NCBI GenBank assembly: GCA_017534365.1
Contig: JAFWCS010000119.1
Location: forward strand, 1-5,662
DNA: 5,662 bases
Reading direction: 5' to 3'
DNA from: Clostridia bacterium
Lineage (GTDB): Bacteria; Bacillota; Clostridia; Oscillospirales; Acutalibacteraceae
Shown: positions 1 to 5,662 of the stretch, piece after piece
Numbering within the stretch: position 1 is the stretch's first letter
Layout of the letters: every line of letters begins with the position of its first letter
Made by a program: the position numbers and the translations under genes
Notes under the pieces: model-generated
What the model saw: only the letters and a program-made list of their open reading frames with translations
Told to the model about the DNA's origin: nothing
The model's database searches: none

Positions 1-6
1 GCCTGT

Positions 7-795
7 TCATAGATGCTCTCCAGTTTGTCCCAACCGATCGATCTTCACCTTGATGGTGGCGTTGTTGTAGGTCAGCTTCACGCTGTCGCCGCTGGTCGTC
101 ATCTCAGCGCCGAGCTCTTTCAGCGCGTTGTCAATGCTGCCGAGGGTGCCGACACCGCGGGCAACCGCGCCGCCGTTGTCGCCGTCGCCGTTCTTGCCAT
201 CGACCTGATCCTTCAGCTGGATCTCGATCGTGGTCACGCCGTTGGCGGAGGTCGCCTTCGCGCTCTTGACGTCAGCAACCGTCAGCGGGTACTTGTCGGG
301 CTGGCCGGGCAGGTCGTCTCTCTCGTGAGAGTTGTTCGCAAGCGCGTTTCTCGCTGCGGGCTCAAGAACCTTCAGGATCGCGCCGATCGCGCCGTCACCG
401 GTCAGGCTGCCTTCCACGAGCTCCATCTTCTGGACGCACTTGGTCTGCTTGCTCTTTTTCAGCGCAGCGTTGTAATACTCAATAACTTCCTTCGCGTCGG
501 TGGAATTCAGGCCGGCCGCCTTGGTGGTCTCTTCCGCCTTCGCAGTGGTGGTTTCACCGGCGGGCGCAGCGGTGGTCGCAGCAGCGGCCGTGGTGGTCTC
601 ACCGGCAGGTGCAGCCGTGGTCTCTTCAGCGGGGGCCGCAGTGGTCGCGGGCGCAGGAGCCGCAGTGGTCTCTTCGACGGACGCTTCCGTGGTCACTTCG
701 GGCGCTTCGGTCTGGTTTTTCTCATCATTGCCGCCACAGGCTGCAAATGCGAACAGCATCACACCGGCAAGGATGAGCGCGAGAATTTTTTTCAT
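7..795 (-). CDS. Lipoprotein with Ala/Thr/Pro/Glu-rich linker; 3' end probably frameshifted
   Basis: As read, this encodes 262 residues. The start is ATG at 795, chosen because a strong AGGAGGGA site lies 5 nt upstream and the protein then opens with a classic lipoprotein signal: KK at 2-3, a hydrophobic core at about 4-18, and FAAC ending at Cys20, the predicted lipidation site. Residues 29-94 are a low-complexity Thr/Ala/Pro/Glu linker. Residues 95-250 look like a globular domain, beginning LNSTDAKEVIEYYNAAL and rich in polar strands. I recognise the general style (surface lipoproteins of gut Clostridia) but cannot assign a function. It should be exported by Sec and anchored on the outer face of the membrane. 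The last residues after VKID look wrong: a one-base shift near position 37 gives a better frame (GWDKLESIYEQ) that stays open to the window edge, so the true C-terminus probably lies outside. It is transcribed divergently from xth. Confidence 0.85.
   Translation of the reverse strand: MKKILALILAGVMLFAFAACGGNDEKNQTEAPEVTTEASVEETTAAPAPATTAAPAEETTAAPAGETTTAAAATTAAPAGETTTAKAEETTKAAGLNSTDAKEVIEYYNAALKKSKQTKCVQKMELVEGSLTGDGAIGAILKVLEPAARNALANNSHERDDLPGQPDKYPLTVADVKSAKATSANGVTTIEIQLKDQVDGKNGDGDNGGAVARGVGTLGSIDNALKELGAEMTTSGDSVKLTYNNATIKVKIDRLGQTGEHL
35..38 (-). other. Probable +1 frameshift site in the lipoprotein gene
   Basis: On the coding strand, codons for VKID run into GATCGATCGG. The annotated frame then reads through CGG, TTG, GGA, ACT, GGA and CTA codons to a TGA at 7-9. 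Removing one base at about position 37 instead gives GWDKLESIYEQ, with codons that fit the GC-rich third-position preference of the neighbouring genes better (7 of 11 against 3 of 9 ending in G or C). This frame has no stop before the window edge. Either a natural indel or a sequencing/assembly error would explain it. The evidence is limited to about 11 codons. Confidence 0.5.
514..711 (-). repeat. Imperfect TTAAPAxE repeats encoding the lipoprotein linker
   Basis: The DNA repeats units around gccgcagtggtctcttc and encodes residues 29-94 of the lipoprotein. These are degenerate copies of ETTAAPAx, such as EETTAAPAPATTAAPAEE and AGETTTAAAATTAAPAGE. The composition suggests a flexible, extended spacer that carries the C-terminal domain away from the membrane and across the peptidoglycan. 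Repeat number in such tracts commonly varies between strains by slippage; that is family knowledge and is not shown here. Confidence 0.8.
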
Positions 796-800
796 ATCGT

Positions 801-808
801 TCCCTCCT
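801..808 (-). promoter_or_regulatory. Ribosome binding site of the lipoprotein gene
   Basis: AGGAGGGA on the minus strand lies 5 nt before the ATG at 795. It fixes the start at MKKILAL and excludes the longer open frame that extends upstream to 918, whose extra residues are untranslated leader and promoter. Confidence 0.85.
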
Positions 809-816
809 GAAAATGT

Positions 817-868
817 GTATGATTGTTTTTGGCGAACTGCACATTTCCTTGTGCAAATCGCATCATAC
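817..868 (-). promoter_or_regulatory. Two-tier stem-loop in the 5' leader of the lipoprotein mRNA
   Basis: Read on the minus strand the arms nest in order. GTATGAT (868-862) pairs with ATCATAC (823-817). GCGA (861-858) pairs with TCGC (835-832). After a U-U mismatch and a U-G wobble, TGCACA (855-850) pairs with TGTGCA (843-838) around the six-base loop AGGAAA. The only large asymmetry is an eight-base bulge, CAAAAACA, on the 3' side. The predicted transcription start (about 870) places this structure at the extreme 5' end of the mRNA, and the ribosome binding site is left unpaired downstream. Its role could be 5' mRNA stabilisation, protein binding, or a DNA operator read as a dyad. It is too short for a typical riboswitch. 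The pairing is seen directly; function is inference. Confidence 0.55.
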
Positions 869-876
869 TTACAATA

Positions 877-905
877 AAAATACACCATTTTTGCGGGTTT
901 GTCAA
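877..905 (-). promoter_or_regulatory. Sigma-A-type promoter for the lipoprotein gene
   Basis: On the minus strand a perfect TTGACA (-35, 905-900) is followed after 17 nt by TATTTT (-10, 882-877), which matches TATAAT at 4 of 6 positions. The predicted start near 870 gives a leader of about 75 nt containing the stem-loop at 817-868. Confidence 0.6.
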
Positions 906-917
906 GTATGGGACGCA

Positions 918-997
918 TAAAATCTATGCCCGCAATTTTGTTTATTTTGCTGTTGCCGGCAAGGAAGCGCCCGGGGTTCAGTTTTTTATAGATTTTA
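918..997. repeat. Inverted repeats between the divergent promoters
   Basis: TAAAATCTAT (918-927) and ATAGATTTTA (988-997) form a perfect 10-bp inverted repeat with 60 bp between the arms. Inside it lies a perfect 10-bp palindrome, TTGCCGGCAA (953-962). The region sits between the -35 boxes of the divergent lipoprotein and xth promoters. That is a reasonable place for a shared operator, but nothing links it to a known regulator, and AT-rich arms of this size can occur by chance. The stretch from 981 to 1026 is very AT-rich and may act as an UP element for the xth promoter. Confidence 0.35.
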
Positions 998-1026
998 AAA
1001 TTTACACTTTATTTATATAAATAGAA

Positions 1027-1055
1027 GTGACAAACGCCGCAAAGCGTGCTATAAT
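1027..1055 (+). promoter_or_regulatory. Strong sigma-A-type promoter for xth
   Basis: GTGACA (1027-1032, 5 of 6 matches to TTGACA) is followed after exactly 17 nt by a perfect TATAAT (1050-1055) with an extended -10 TG at 1047-1048. An AT-rich tract lies immediately upstream. The predicted start near 1062 gives a leader of about 25 nt. A small inverted repeat, TGAAA/TTTCA (1055-1069), spans the start point. No LexA-type dyad is visible, so SOS control is not supported. Confidence 0.8.
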
Positions 1056-1074
1056 GAAATTTAGTTTCACAGAC

Positions 1075-1080
1075 GGAGGG
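1075..1080 (+). promoter_or_regulatory. Ribosome binding site of xth
   Basis: GGAGGG lies 6 nt before the ATG at 1087. It selects MALKKCISW as the N-terminus over the in-frame upstream starts, which fall within the promoter. Confidence 0.85.
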
Positions 1081-1086
1081 TGCGGC

Positions 1087-1869
1087 ATGGCGCTCAAGAA
1101 ATGCATTTCATGGAATGTCAATGGCATTCGCGCTTGTTTGAACAAAGGCTTCCGCGCGCAGTTTGAGGCGCTGGATGCGGATATTTTTTGCCTGCAGGAA
1201 ACCAAGGTGCAGGCCGGGCAGACGGACTTTGCGCCCGCGGGCTACCACGCCTATTGGAATTATGCCGAGCGCAAGGGCTATTCGGGCACGGCGATCTTCA
1301 CAAAGGAAGCGCCGCTCTCCGTTGCTTACGGCATCGGCATCCCGGAGCATGATACCGAAGGCCGCGTGATCACGCTGGAATTCCCGACCTTCTATTTTAT
1401 CACCGTTTACGTGCCGAACGCGCGCGACGGCCTGGTGCGCCTGGATTACCGCATGGCGTGGGAGGATGCGTTCCTCGCTTACATCAAACGGCTGGACGCC
1501 GTCAAGCCGGTCATTTACTGCGGCGATCTGAACGTGGCGCATCAGGAGATCGACCTGAAAAACCCGAAAACGAACCATCACAACCCCGGCTTCACAGACG
1601 AGGAGCGCGGCAAATTCTCCGCCGTGCTGGACGCCGGCTTTCTTGACACCTTCCGCTGGTTTTATCCGGATCAGACCGACATTTATTCCTGGTGGTCCTA
1701 TCGCTTTTCCGCCCGGGCAAAAAACGTCGGATGGAGGATCGATTATTTCGTCGCCTCCGCCCGGCTGGCGCCGCAGCTGCGGGATGCGAAGATTCACACC
1801 GAAATTTTCGGCTCCGACCACTGCCCGGTGGAGCTGACCTTTGAAACGGAGGCGACGATCGATGAATAA
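1087..1869 (+). CDS. xth: Exodeoxyribonuclease III family AP endonuclease
   Basis: A 260-residue protein of the exonuclease III/ExoA family (EEP fold), complete and of normal family length. These cytoplasmic, metal-dependent enzymes cut DNA 5' to abasic sites in base-excision repair, and some members also have 3'-to-5' exonuclease and 3'-phosphatase activity. The family motifs occur in order: SWNVNGIRA at 8-16 (metal/active-site Asn10), LQETK at 36-40 (catalytic Glu38), the Tyr of TVYVPN (Tyr108), GDLNVAH at 146-152 (Asp147, Asn149), FTDEER at 169-174, YSWWSYR at 200-206, GWRIDY at 215-220 (Asp219) and the terminal GSDHCPV at 242-248 (Asp244, His245). No key residue is missing. It has its own strong promoter and is the first gene of a two-gene unit; the last 8 bp overlap the next gene. 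Whether exonuclease or AP endonuclease activity dominates cannot be told from sequence. Confidence 0.96.
   Translation: MALKKCISWNVNGIRACLNKGFRAQFEALDADIFCLQETKVQAGQTDFAPAGYHAYWNYAERKGYSGTAIFTKEAPLSVAYGIGIPEHDTEGRVITLEFPTFYFITVYVPNARDGLVRLDYRMAWEDAFLAYIKRLDAVKPVIYCGDLNVAHQEIDLKNPKTNHHNPGFTDEERGKFSAVLDAGFLDTFRWFYPDQTDIYSWWSYRFSARAKNVGWRIDYFVASARLAPQLRDAKIHTEIFGSDHCPVELTFETEATIDE
1848..1852 (+). promoter_or_regulatory. Ribosome binding site for the 426-residue protein, inside xth
   Basis: GGAGG within the last codons of xth lies 9 nt before the ATG at 1862. It supports MNKGLK as the start rather than a TTG at 1841 that would add an Arg-rich extension. Confidence 0.75.
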
Positions 1870-3142
1870 GGGGCTGAAAATTCTTGCCGCCGTGCTTGCG
1901 GTGCTGGCAGTCGCCGCGGGCGTCGTTTATTTTCTGACGCGGCCGGAGACCCCGAAATCCACCCTGAAGGCGCCGCGGGTCTATGACTATGCGGCCAGCG
2001 ACTACACGGCGGCCGTCAAAGTGCTCGGGCAGAACGGCGAGGTCTTTCTGCCGACCGATCTGAGCGGCGTCTACTGCACCGCCGCCCCGGACGGCAGCGT
2101 CAAATTCTATGACTGCGCAAACGGCGTCATGACGCCCAGCGCTCTCGCGGTCAAAACGGTCAAAACCAAGCTCGCGGCCACTTACGAAAGCATCCCGGTC
2201 ACGGTGCACTACGTGGAGCGGGACGGCCGGGTCACCGGCTTCGGCGTATTTACGAGCGACATGGACAAAAACGTGGACGCCTACGCGTTCGCGTTCGTCA
2301 AGCTCTGTAACAAGCCCGCCGGCTACGGCGCCGGCCATCTGCTGCTGGCGGACTTCAACAAAAACGATCTTTACCGGGTCAACAAGACCTATTCCGAAAT
2401 CTACAATTTCAATCTTGCCAAGGGCAGCGCGTCGACCTACGTTTCCAATCACACCCGTCTGATCGATCTCAACGGCACCTTCCGGCAGGACTGGACGATG
2501 CTGACCGACCAGACCGTGCGGGATCTGGGCAAGAGCAACTATTTCCTTTCCTCTCGTTATTATTCGCACTATGAGACCGGCGTGCGCACGGACGTGATGG
2601 AGCTGAGCGGGAATTACCGCCCGAAGATCGTGGTCAAGGATTTCCTCGGCCTGTGGTTCGTCAGCGACGCAAACGGCCTGCACTATCTGCGCAAGACGGC
2701 CGACGGCTTCGCAAATGTCCTCAACGCCGGCGGCAAGGAGCAGACGCTCACCCCCTTCGAGGGCGACTGGCAGACGGACTATCTGCAGGACGGCCGCTGG
2801 CTGCTCAACAAAAAGAGCCTCCAGCTGACCGATCTGATGACCGGCGCAGTGAAGACTCTGAAGGGACCGGATTGCGCGAATGCGGCGAAGCTTTTCGTCA
2901 GCCCCGACGGTGAAAAAGCCGTGATCGCCTTTGCGGGCGTGCCGAACGAAAACGGCGCCGTCGTGCAGACGGTCGCCTACTGCCGCACGGACGGCAGCGC
3001 AGCCGTATTCTCGGAGCCACTGCTTTATGAGGAATCCGCCGATTTCCTCTGGCTTGACAACAACACCGTGATGAGCGCGCGTGCGCTCGCGGCGGACGGC
3101 AAAACGGCGGGCAGCGTCGTTTACGCCTACCCTGCCGAATAA
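1862..3142 (+). CDS. Uncharacterised membrane-anchored extracytoplasmic protein
   Basis: A 426-residue protein that I do not recognise. A short basic N-terminus (MNKGLK) is followed by one hydrophobic helix at about residues 5-25 ([17 protein letters not shown]) with no lipobox cysteine. It is therefore probably an N-terminal anchor or uncleaved signal, with about 400 residues outside the membrane. The rest is rich in Tyr, Asp, Asn and Gly, with alternating short strands. Residues 346-360 ([14 protein letters not shown]) and the segment [21 protein letters not shown] resemble blades of beta-propeller or WD40-like/TolB-type repeats, so a propeller-like fold is plausible but unproven. No catalytic motif is visible. 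The start overlaps the xth stop by 8 bp, indicating co-transcription and probable translational coupling. A functional link with DNA repair is not obvious for an exported protein, so the pairing may only reflect shared expression. Its stop lies 5 bp from the convergent dCMP deaminase stop. Confidence 0.88.
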   Translation: MNKGLKILAAVLAVLAVAAGVVYFLTRPETPKSTLKAPRVYDYAASDYTAAVKVLGQNGEVFLPTDLSGVYCTAAPDGSVKFYDCANGVMTPSALAVKTVKTKLAATYESIPVTVHYVERDGRVTGFGVFTSDMDKNVDAYAFAFVKLCNKPAGYGAGHLLLADFNKNDLYRVNKTYSEIYNFNLAKGSASTYVSNHTRLIDLNGTFRQDWTMLTDQTVRDLGKSNYFLSSRYYSHYETGVRTDVMELSGNYRPKIVVKDFLGLWFVSDANGLHYLRKTADGFANVLNAGGKEQTLTPFEGDWQTDYLQDGRWLLNKKSLQLTDLMTGAVKTLKGPDCANAAKLFVSPDGEKAVIAFAGVPNENGAVVQTVAYCRTDGSAAVFSEPLLYEESADFLWLDNNTVMSARALAADGKTAGSVVYAYPAE

Positions 3143-3147
3143 ACCGG

Positions 3148-3648
3148 TCAGATCGTTTCCGCGCTGAAATCCAGCGTGATCGACGGGCGCTCGAGCGTGA
3201 GCGCGTGATAGGCAACGCCCGCGCTGTCAAACATCCGCTTGGACGCGCGCGTGCCGACGGAAGCGGCGTATTTGTCGGAAAGATAGATCACCTCGCGGAT
3301 CCCGCTCTGGATGATCGCCTTGGCGCATTCGTTGCAGGGAAAGAGGGCGACATAGATCCGGCAGCCCTCAAGATCGGCGCCGCCGCTGTTGAGGATCGCG
3401 TTCAGCTCCGCGTGACAAACGTAGGGATATTTCGTGTCGTAGGCGTCTTCGCTCTCGCGCGCCCAGGGAAAGCTTGCGTCGCTGCAGCCGCGCGGAAAGC
3501 CGTTGTAGCCGACGGACATGATCTGGTTGCGGCGGTTGACGATGCACGCGCCCACCTGCGTGTTGGGAGCCTTGCTGCGCTTGGCGGAAAGCAGGGCGAC
3601 GCCCATGAAGTATTCGTCCCAGGAAATATAATCGGTCCTCTGATCCAT
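3148..3648 (-). CDS. dCMP deaminase (ComEB-like, zinc-dependent deoxycytidylate deaminase)
   Basis: A 166-residue cytoplasmic enzyme of the cytidine/deoxycytidylate deaminase superfamily. It is predicted to convert dCMP to dUMP, the substrate of thymidylate synthase. The zinc site is complete: HAE at 79-81 (His79 ligand, Glu81 proton shuttle) and PCNEC at 104-108 (Cys105 and Cys108 ligands). Other family signatures are SWDEYFMGVALLSAKRSK at 9-26, TQVGACIVN at 30-38 and the GYNGFPRGC nucleotide-binding segment at 47-55. The start at 3648 is preferred because AAAGGAG lies 8 nt upstream and the SWDEYFM block then sits at its usual distance from the N-terminus; an in-frame ATG at 3678 lies upstream of that site. 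Length is typical. ComEB of Bacillus lies in a competence operon, but no competence gene is present here, so I give no symbol. The gene is divergent from secA and convergent with the 426-residue protein. Confidence 0.93.
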   Translation of the reverse strand: MDQRTDYISWDEYFMGVALLSAKRSKAPNTQVGACIVNRRNQIMSVGYNGFPRGCSDASFPWARESEDAYDTKYPYVCHAELNAILNSGGADLEGCRIYVALFPCNECAKAIIQSGIREVIYLSDKYAASVGTRASKRMFDSAGVAYHALTLERPSITLDFSAETI

Positions 3649-3656
3649 CGGGAACG

Positions 3657-3663
3657 CTCCTTT
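3657..3663 (-). promoter_or_regulatory. Ribosome binding site of the dCMP deaminase gene
   Basis: AAAGGAG on the minus strand is 8 nt before the ATG at 3648. It decides against the upstream in-frame ATG at 3678, within whose reading it would be coding. Confidence 0.8.
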
Positions 3664-3679
3664 GCTGTATGATGGCATT

Positions 3680-3708
3680 ATTTTAGCATAGAATTTCAAA
3701 GAATACAA
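3680..3708 (-). promoter_or_regulatory. Extended -10 promoter for the dCMP deaminase gene
   Basis: On the minus strand TAAAAT (-10, 3685-3680) is preceded directly by TGC (3688-3686), giving an extended -10. A weak -35, TTGTAT (3708-3703), stands 17 nt away. The predicted leader is about 25 nt. Confidence 0.55.
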
Positions 3709-3724
3709 CCGTTTTGAATAAAAT
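3695..3724 (+). promoter_or_regulatory. Possible secA promoter
   Basis: TAAAAT (3719-3724) with TTCAAA (3695-3700, 4 of 6) at 18 nt is the best pair of hexamers. However, transcription would then start at about 3731, inside the ribosome binding site, leaving almost no leader. TAGAAT (3689-3694) is a better-placed -10 but lacks a recognisable -35. No choice is firm. Both candidates overlap or abut the divergent dCMP deaminase promoter. Confidence 0.25.
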
Positions 3725-3729
3725 CAACT

Positions 3730-3735
3730 GAGGTG
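3730..3735 (+). promoter_or_regulatory. Ribosome binding site that decides the secA start
   Basis: Two ATG codons are adjacent (3738 and 3741). GAGGTG ends only 2 nt before the first but 5 nt before the second, so 3741 is preferred. It also gives the usual MGLLKKIF N-terminus of the family. Confidence 0.65.
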
Positions 3736-3740
3736 ACATG

Positions 3741-5662
3741 ATGGGATTATTAAAAAAGATATTCGGTGATTATTCCACGAAGGAGGTCAAGCGCATCCGC
3801 CCGCTCTGCGACAAGGTGCTCGCGCTGGAGGAACCCTACTCCAAGCTGACGGACGCCGAGCTGCAGGCCAAGACGCCGGAATTCCGGGAGCGGCTGGCCA
3901 ACGGCGAAACACTTGACGATCTCTTGCCCGAGGCCTTCGCCGCCTGCCGCGAGGCTTCGTGGCGCGTGCTGGGCATGAAGCACTTCCCCGTGCAGATCAT
4001 CGGCGGCATCATCCTGCATTAGGGCAGGATCGCCGAGATGCGCACCGGCGAGGGCAAAACCCTGGTCGCCACCCTGCCCGCATATCTGAACGGTCTGTCG
4101 GGCGAGGGTGTTCACATCGTGACGGTCAACGACTATCTGGCCCGCCGCGACAGCGAATGGATGGGCAAGGTCTATCGCTTCATGGGGCTGACCGTCGGCC
4201 TGATCATCCACGAAAAAGAGAATGACGAGCGCAAGGAAGCCTACAATGCCGACATCACCTACGGCACCAACAACGAGATGGGCTTCGACTATCTGCGTGA
4301 CAACATGGTGGTCTACAAAGAGCAGAAGGTGCAGCGCGGCCACGCCTACGCGATCGTGGACGAGGTGGACTCGATCCTGATCGATGAAGCGCGTACCCCG
4401 CTGATCATTTCCGGCCGGGGCGAAAAATCGACCGACCTTTATAAGATGGCGGACAGTTTCGCAAAGGGGCTCAAATGCATCCGCATCAAGGAAGCCGACA
4501 AAAAAGAGAATATCGAGGATCAGGTGGCGGACGACTGCGACTACGTCGTGGATGAAAAGGCCAAGACCGCAACCCTCACCAAGAGCGGCATCGCCAAGGC
4601 GGAGGCCTTCTTCAACCTGGAAAACCTCATGGACGCCGAAAACATGACCTATCAGCACCATATCAACCAGGCGATCAAGGCCAACGGCGTCATGAAGCGC
4701 GACGTGGACTACGTGGTCAAGGACAATCAGGTGCTGATCGTCGACGAATTCACCGGCCGCATCATGCTCGGCCGCCGCTACAACGAAGGCCTGCATCAGG
4801 CAATCGAAGCGAAGGAAAACGTGCAGGTCGAGCACGAAAGCAAAACGCTGGCGACCATCACCTTCCAGAACTATTTCCGTCTTTATAAAAAGCTCGCCGG
4901 TATGACCGGTACGGCTATGACCGAGAGCGACGAATTCAACCAGATCTACGGGCTGGACGTCATCGAGATCCCGACCAACAAGCCGATGATCCGCGAGGAT
5001 CTGCCCGATCTGGTCTATAAGACCGAGCGCGCGAAATACACCGCCGTCATCGAGACGATCGAGGAAGCGCACGCCAAGGGCCAGCCGGTGCTGGTCGGCA
5101 CGGTCTCGATCGAAAAGAGCGAGCTGCTCAGCCATCTGCTCAAACAGCGCGGCATCAAGCACGCCGTTCTGAACGCGAAGCACCATGAAAAGGAAGCTGA
5201 GATCGTTGCGCAGGCCGGCAAGGAAAACGCCGTGACGATCGCGACGAACATGGCCGGCCGCGGCACGGATATCAAGCTGGGCGGCAACGCGGAATATCTG
5301 GCCAAGGCGGAGCTGCGCCGCATGGGTCTGACCGACGAGCTGATCGCAGAGGCGACGGGCTTCGCCGAAACTGACAACGAAGACATTCTGAACGCCCGCG
5401 CGCAATATGCCGCGCTGGAAAAGAAATACGATGAAGAGATCGAGCCGGAGGCCGACCGCGTGCGCGCGGCAGGCGGCCTGTTCATCATCGGCACTGAGCG
5501 GCATGAATCCCGCCGTATCGACAACCAGCTGCGCGGCCGCTCCGGCCGACAGGGCGACCCCGGCGAGAGCCGCTTCTATCTCGCCATGACGGACGATGTC
5601 ATGCGCCTCTTTGGCTCCGAGCGCATGATGAGCATGATGGACGCCCTCAAGGTCGATGAGGA
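3741..5662 (+). CDS. secA: Preprotein translocase ATPase SecA, partial, with an in-frame TAG at codon 94
   Basis: SecA is the ATP-driven motor that pushes unfolded preproteins through SecYEG. The first 640 codons are present; families usually have about 800-950, so the C-terminal scaffold, wing and tail lie beyond the right edge. Motifs occur in order: the Q motif FPVQIIGG at 82-89, Walker A MRTGEGKT at 100-107, [25 protein letters not shown], Walker [15 protein letters not shown] from Asp207, the preprotein-crosslinking domain up to [64 protein letters not shown] at 502-515, and [11 protein letters not shown] at 598-608. Residues 516-577 form an acidic/helical insert in the second nucleotide-binding domain that Bacillus SecA lacks but many other bacteria have. 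Codon 94 is TAG (4020-4022), as if Gln CAG had changed by one base; no other stop interrupts the frame. As written, the translated product would be a non-functional 93-residue peptide. I keep it as one gene because all other motifs are intact. Confidence 0.93.
4020..4022 (+). other. In-frame amber codon interrupting secA
   Basis: TAG lies between codons for IILH and [13 protein letters not shown]. SecA relatives often have Gln at this place (LHQG), so CAG to TAG by one C-to-T change is the simplest origin. The next in-frame ATG (4038) lies inside Walker A, past the Q motif, so a restart there would not give an active ATPase. No hairpin or recoding element was recognised nearby. Confidence 0.9.

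Noticed and set aside
13..810. 265-codon open frame on the plus strand over the lipoprotein gene
   Set aside because: It is antisense to a gene with signal peptide, lipobox and ribosome site. The Gly/Arg/Ser-rich middle is just the complement of the repeat tract.
950..990. Rho-independent terminator suggested by GC-rich sequence followed by TTTTTT at 982-987
   Set aside because: The GC-rich part forms only the short palindrome TTGCCGGCAA, about 20 bp before the T-run, with no adjacent stem. The region lies upstream of two divergent genes, where no terminator is needed.
823..1020. 65-codon plus-strand open frame in the intergenic region
   Set aside because: It covers promoter elements and a stem-loop, lacks a ribosome site and encodes an unremarkable sequence.
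1020..1086. LexA/SOS operator upstream of xth
   Set aside because: No GAAC-N4-GTTC-type dyad is present near the promoter.
1592..2683. 363-codon minus-strand open frame across xth and the 426-residue gene
   Set aside because: It spans two real genes antisense and has an Arg/Pro/Ala-rich composition with no motif and no ribosome site.
3205..3672. Plus-strand open frame opposite the dCMP deaminase
   Set aside because: The opposite strand carries complete HAE and PCxxC zinc motifs. This frame has no family resemblance.
3750..5504. 584-codon open frame on the minus strand opposite secA
   Set aside because: It is antisense to a frame with unmistakable SecA motifs. Its product is a repetitive Val/Leu/Asp/His-rich sequence without recognisable domains, typical of the shadow of a GC-rich gene.
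3741..5662. Genome-wide reading of TAG as Gln
   Set aside because: Only one internal TAG occurs, whereas many conserved Gln positions in xth, the deaminase and secA use CAG or CAA. Recoded genomes normally show several TAG codons per few kilobases.

Overview
The window is an ordinary stretch of housekeeping chromosome, most likely from a GC-rich member of the Clostridia (Oscillospiraceae/Ruminococcaceae-like gut Firmicutes). The organism call is an inference. It rests on consensus AGGAGG-type ribosome binding sites, a lipoprotein with an Ala/Thr/Pro/Glu-rich linker of the kind common in that group, a ComEB-like dCMP deaminase, and a SecA that opens [12 protein letters not shown] and carries a long insert in its second nucleotide-binding domain. 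I see no mobile element, CRISPR array, tRNA, rRNA or phage gene, and no previously undescribed system.

Layout from left to right. (1) A lipoprotein gene on the minus strand (7-795) appears to be frameshifted within its last 20 codons, next to the window edge. (2) A 291-bp divergent intergenic region (796-1086) holds a promoter for each direction. It also holds a strong imperfect stem-loop predicted to form the 5' end of the lipoprotein mRNA, plus two further inverted repeats. (3) The plus-strand pair xth (exonuclease III-type AP endonuclease, 1087-1869) and an unrecognised membrane-anchored protein of 426 residues (1862-3142) overlap by 8 bp and so are probably translationally coupled. (4) A dCMP deaminase gene on the minus strand (3148-3648) converges on that pair with only 5 bp between stop codons. 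(5) A short divergent intergenic region (3649-3740) leads into secA on the plus strand (3741 onward), which runs off the right edge.

The most notable observation is that secA is interrupted by a single in-frame TAG at 4020-4022. It sits just ahead of the Walker A motif, where relatives often have Gln (CAG). The frame then continues without another stop and with every SecA motif intact. SecA is essential, so this is most simply a C-to-T base error or a rare variant in the assembled sequence, less likely a real null allele or recoding. Together with the probable one-base frameshift in the lipoprotein gene, it suggests the consensus may be imperfect.

Functionally, the genes cover cell-envelope export (secA, the lipoprotein, the anchored protein), base-excision DNA repair (xth) and dUMP supply for thymidylate synthesis (dCMP deaminase). 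Apart from the xth pair there is no sign that they act as one pathway. No gene-free stretch exceeds 300 bp, and no convincing rho-independent terminator is visible.
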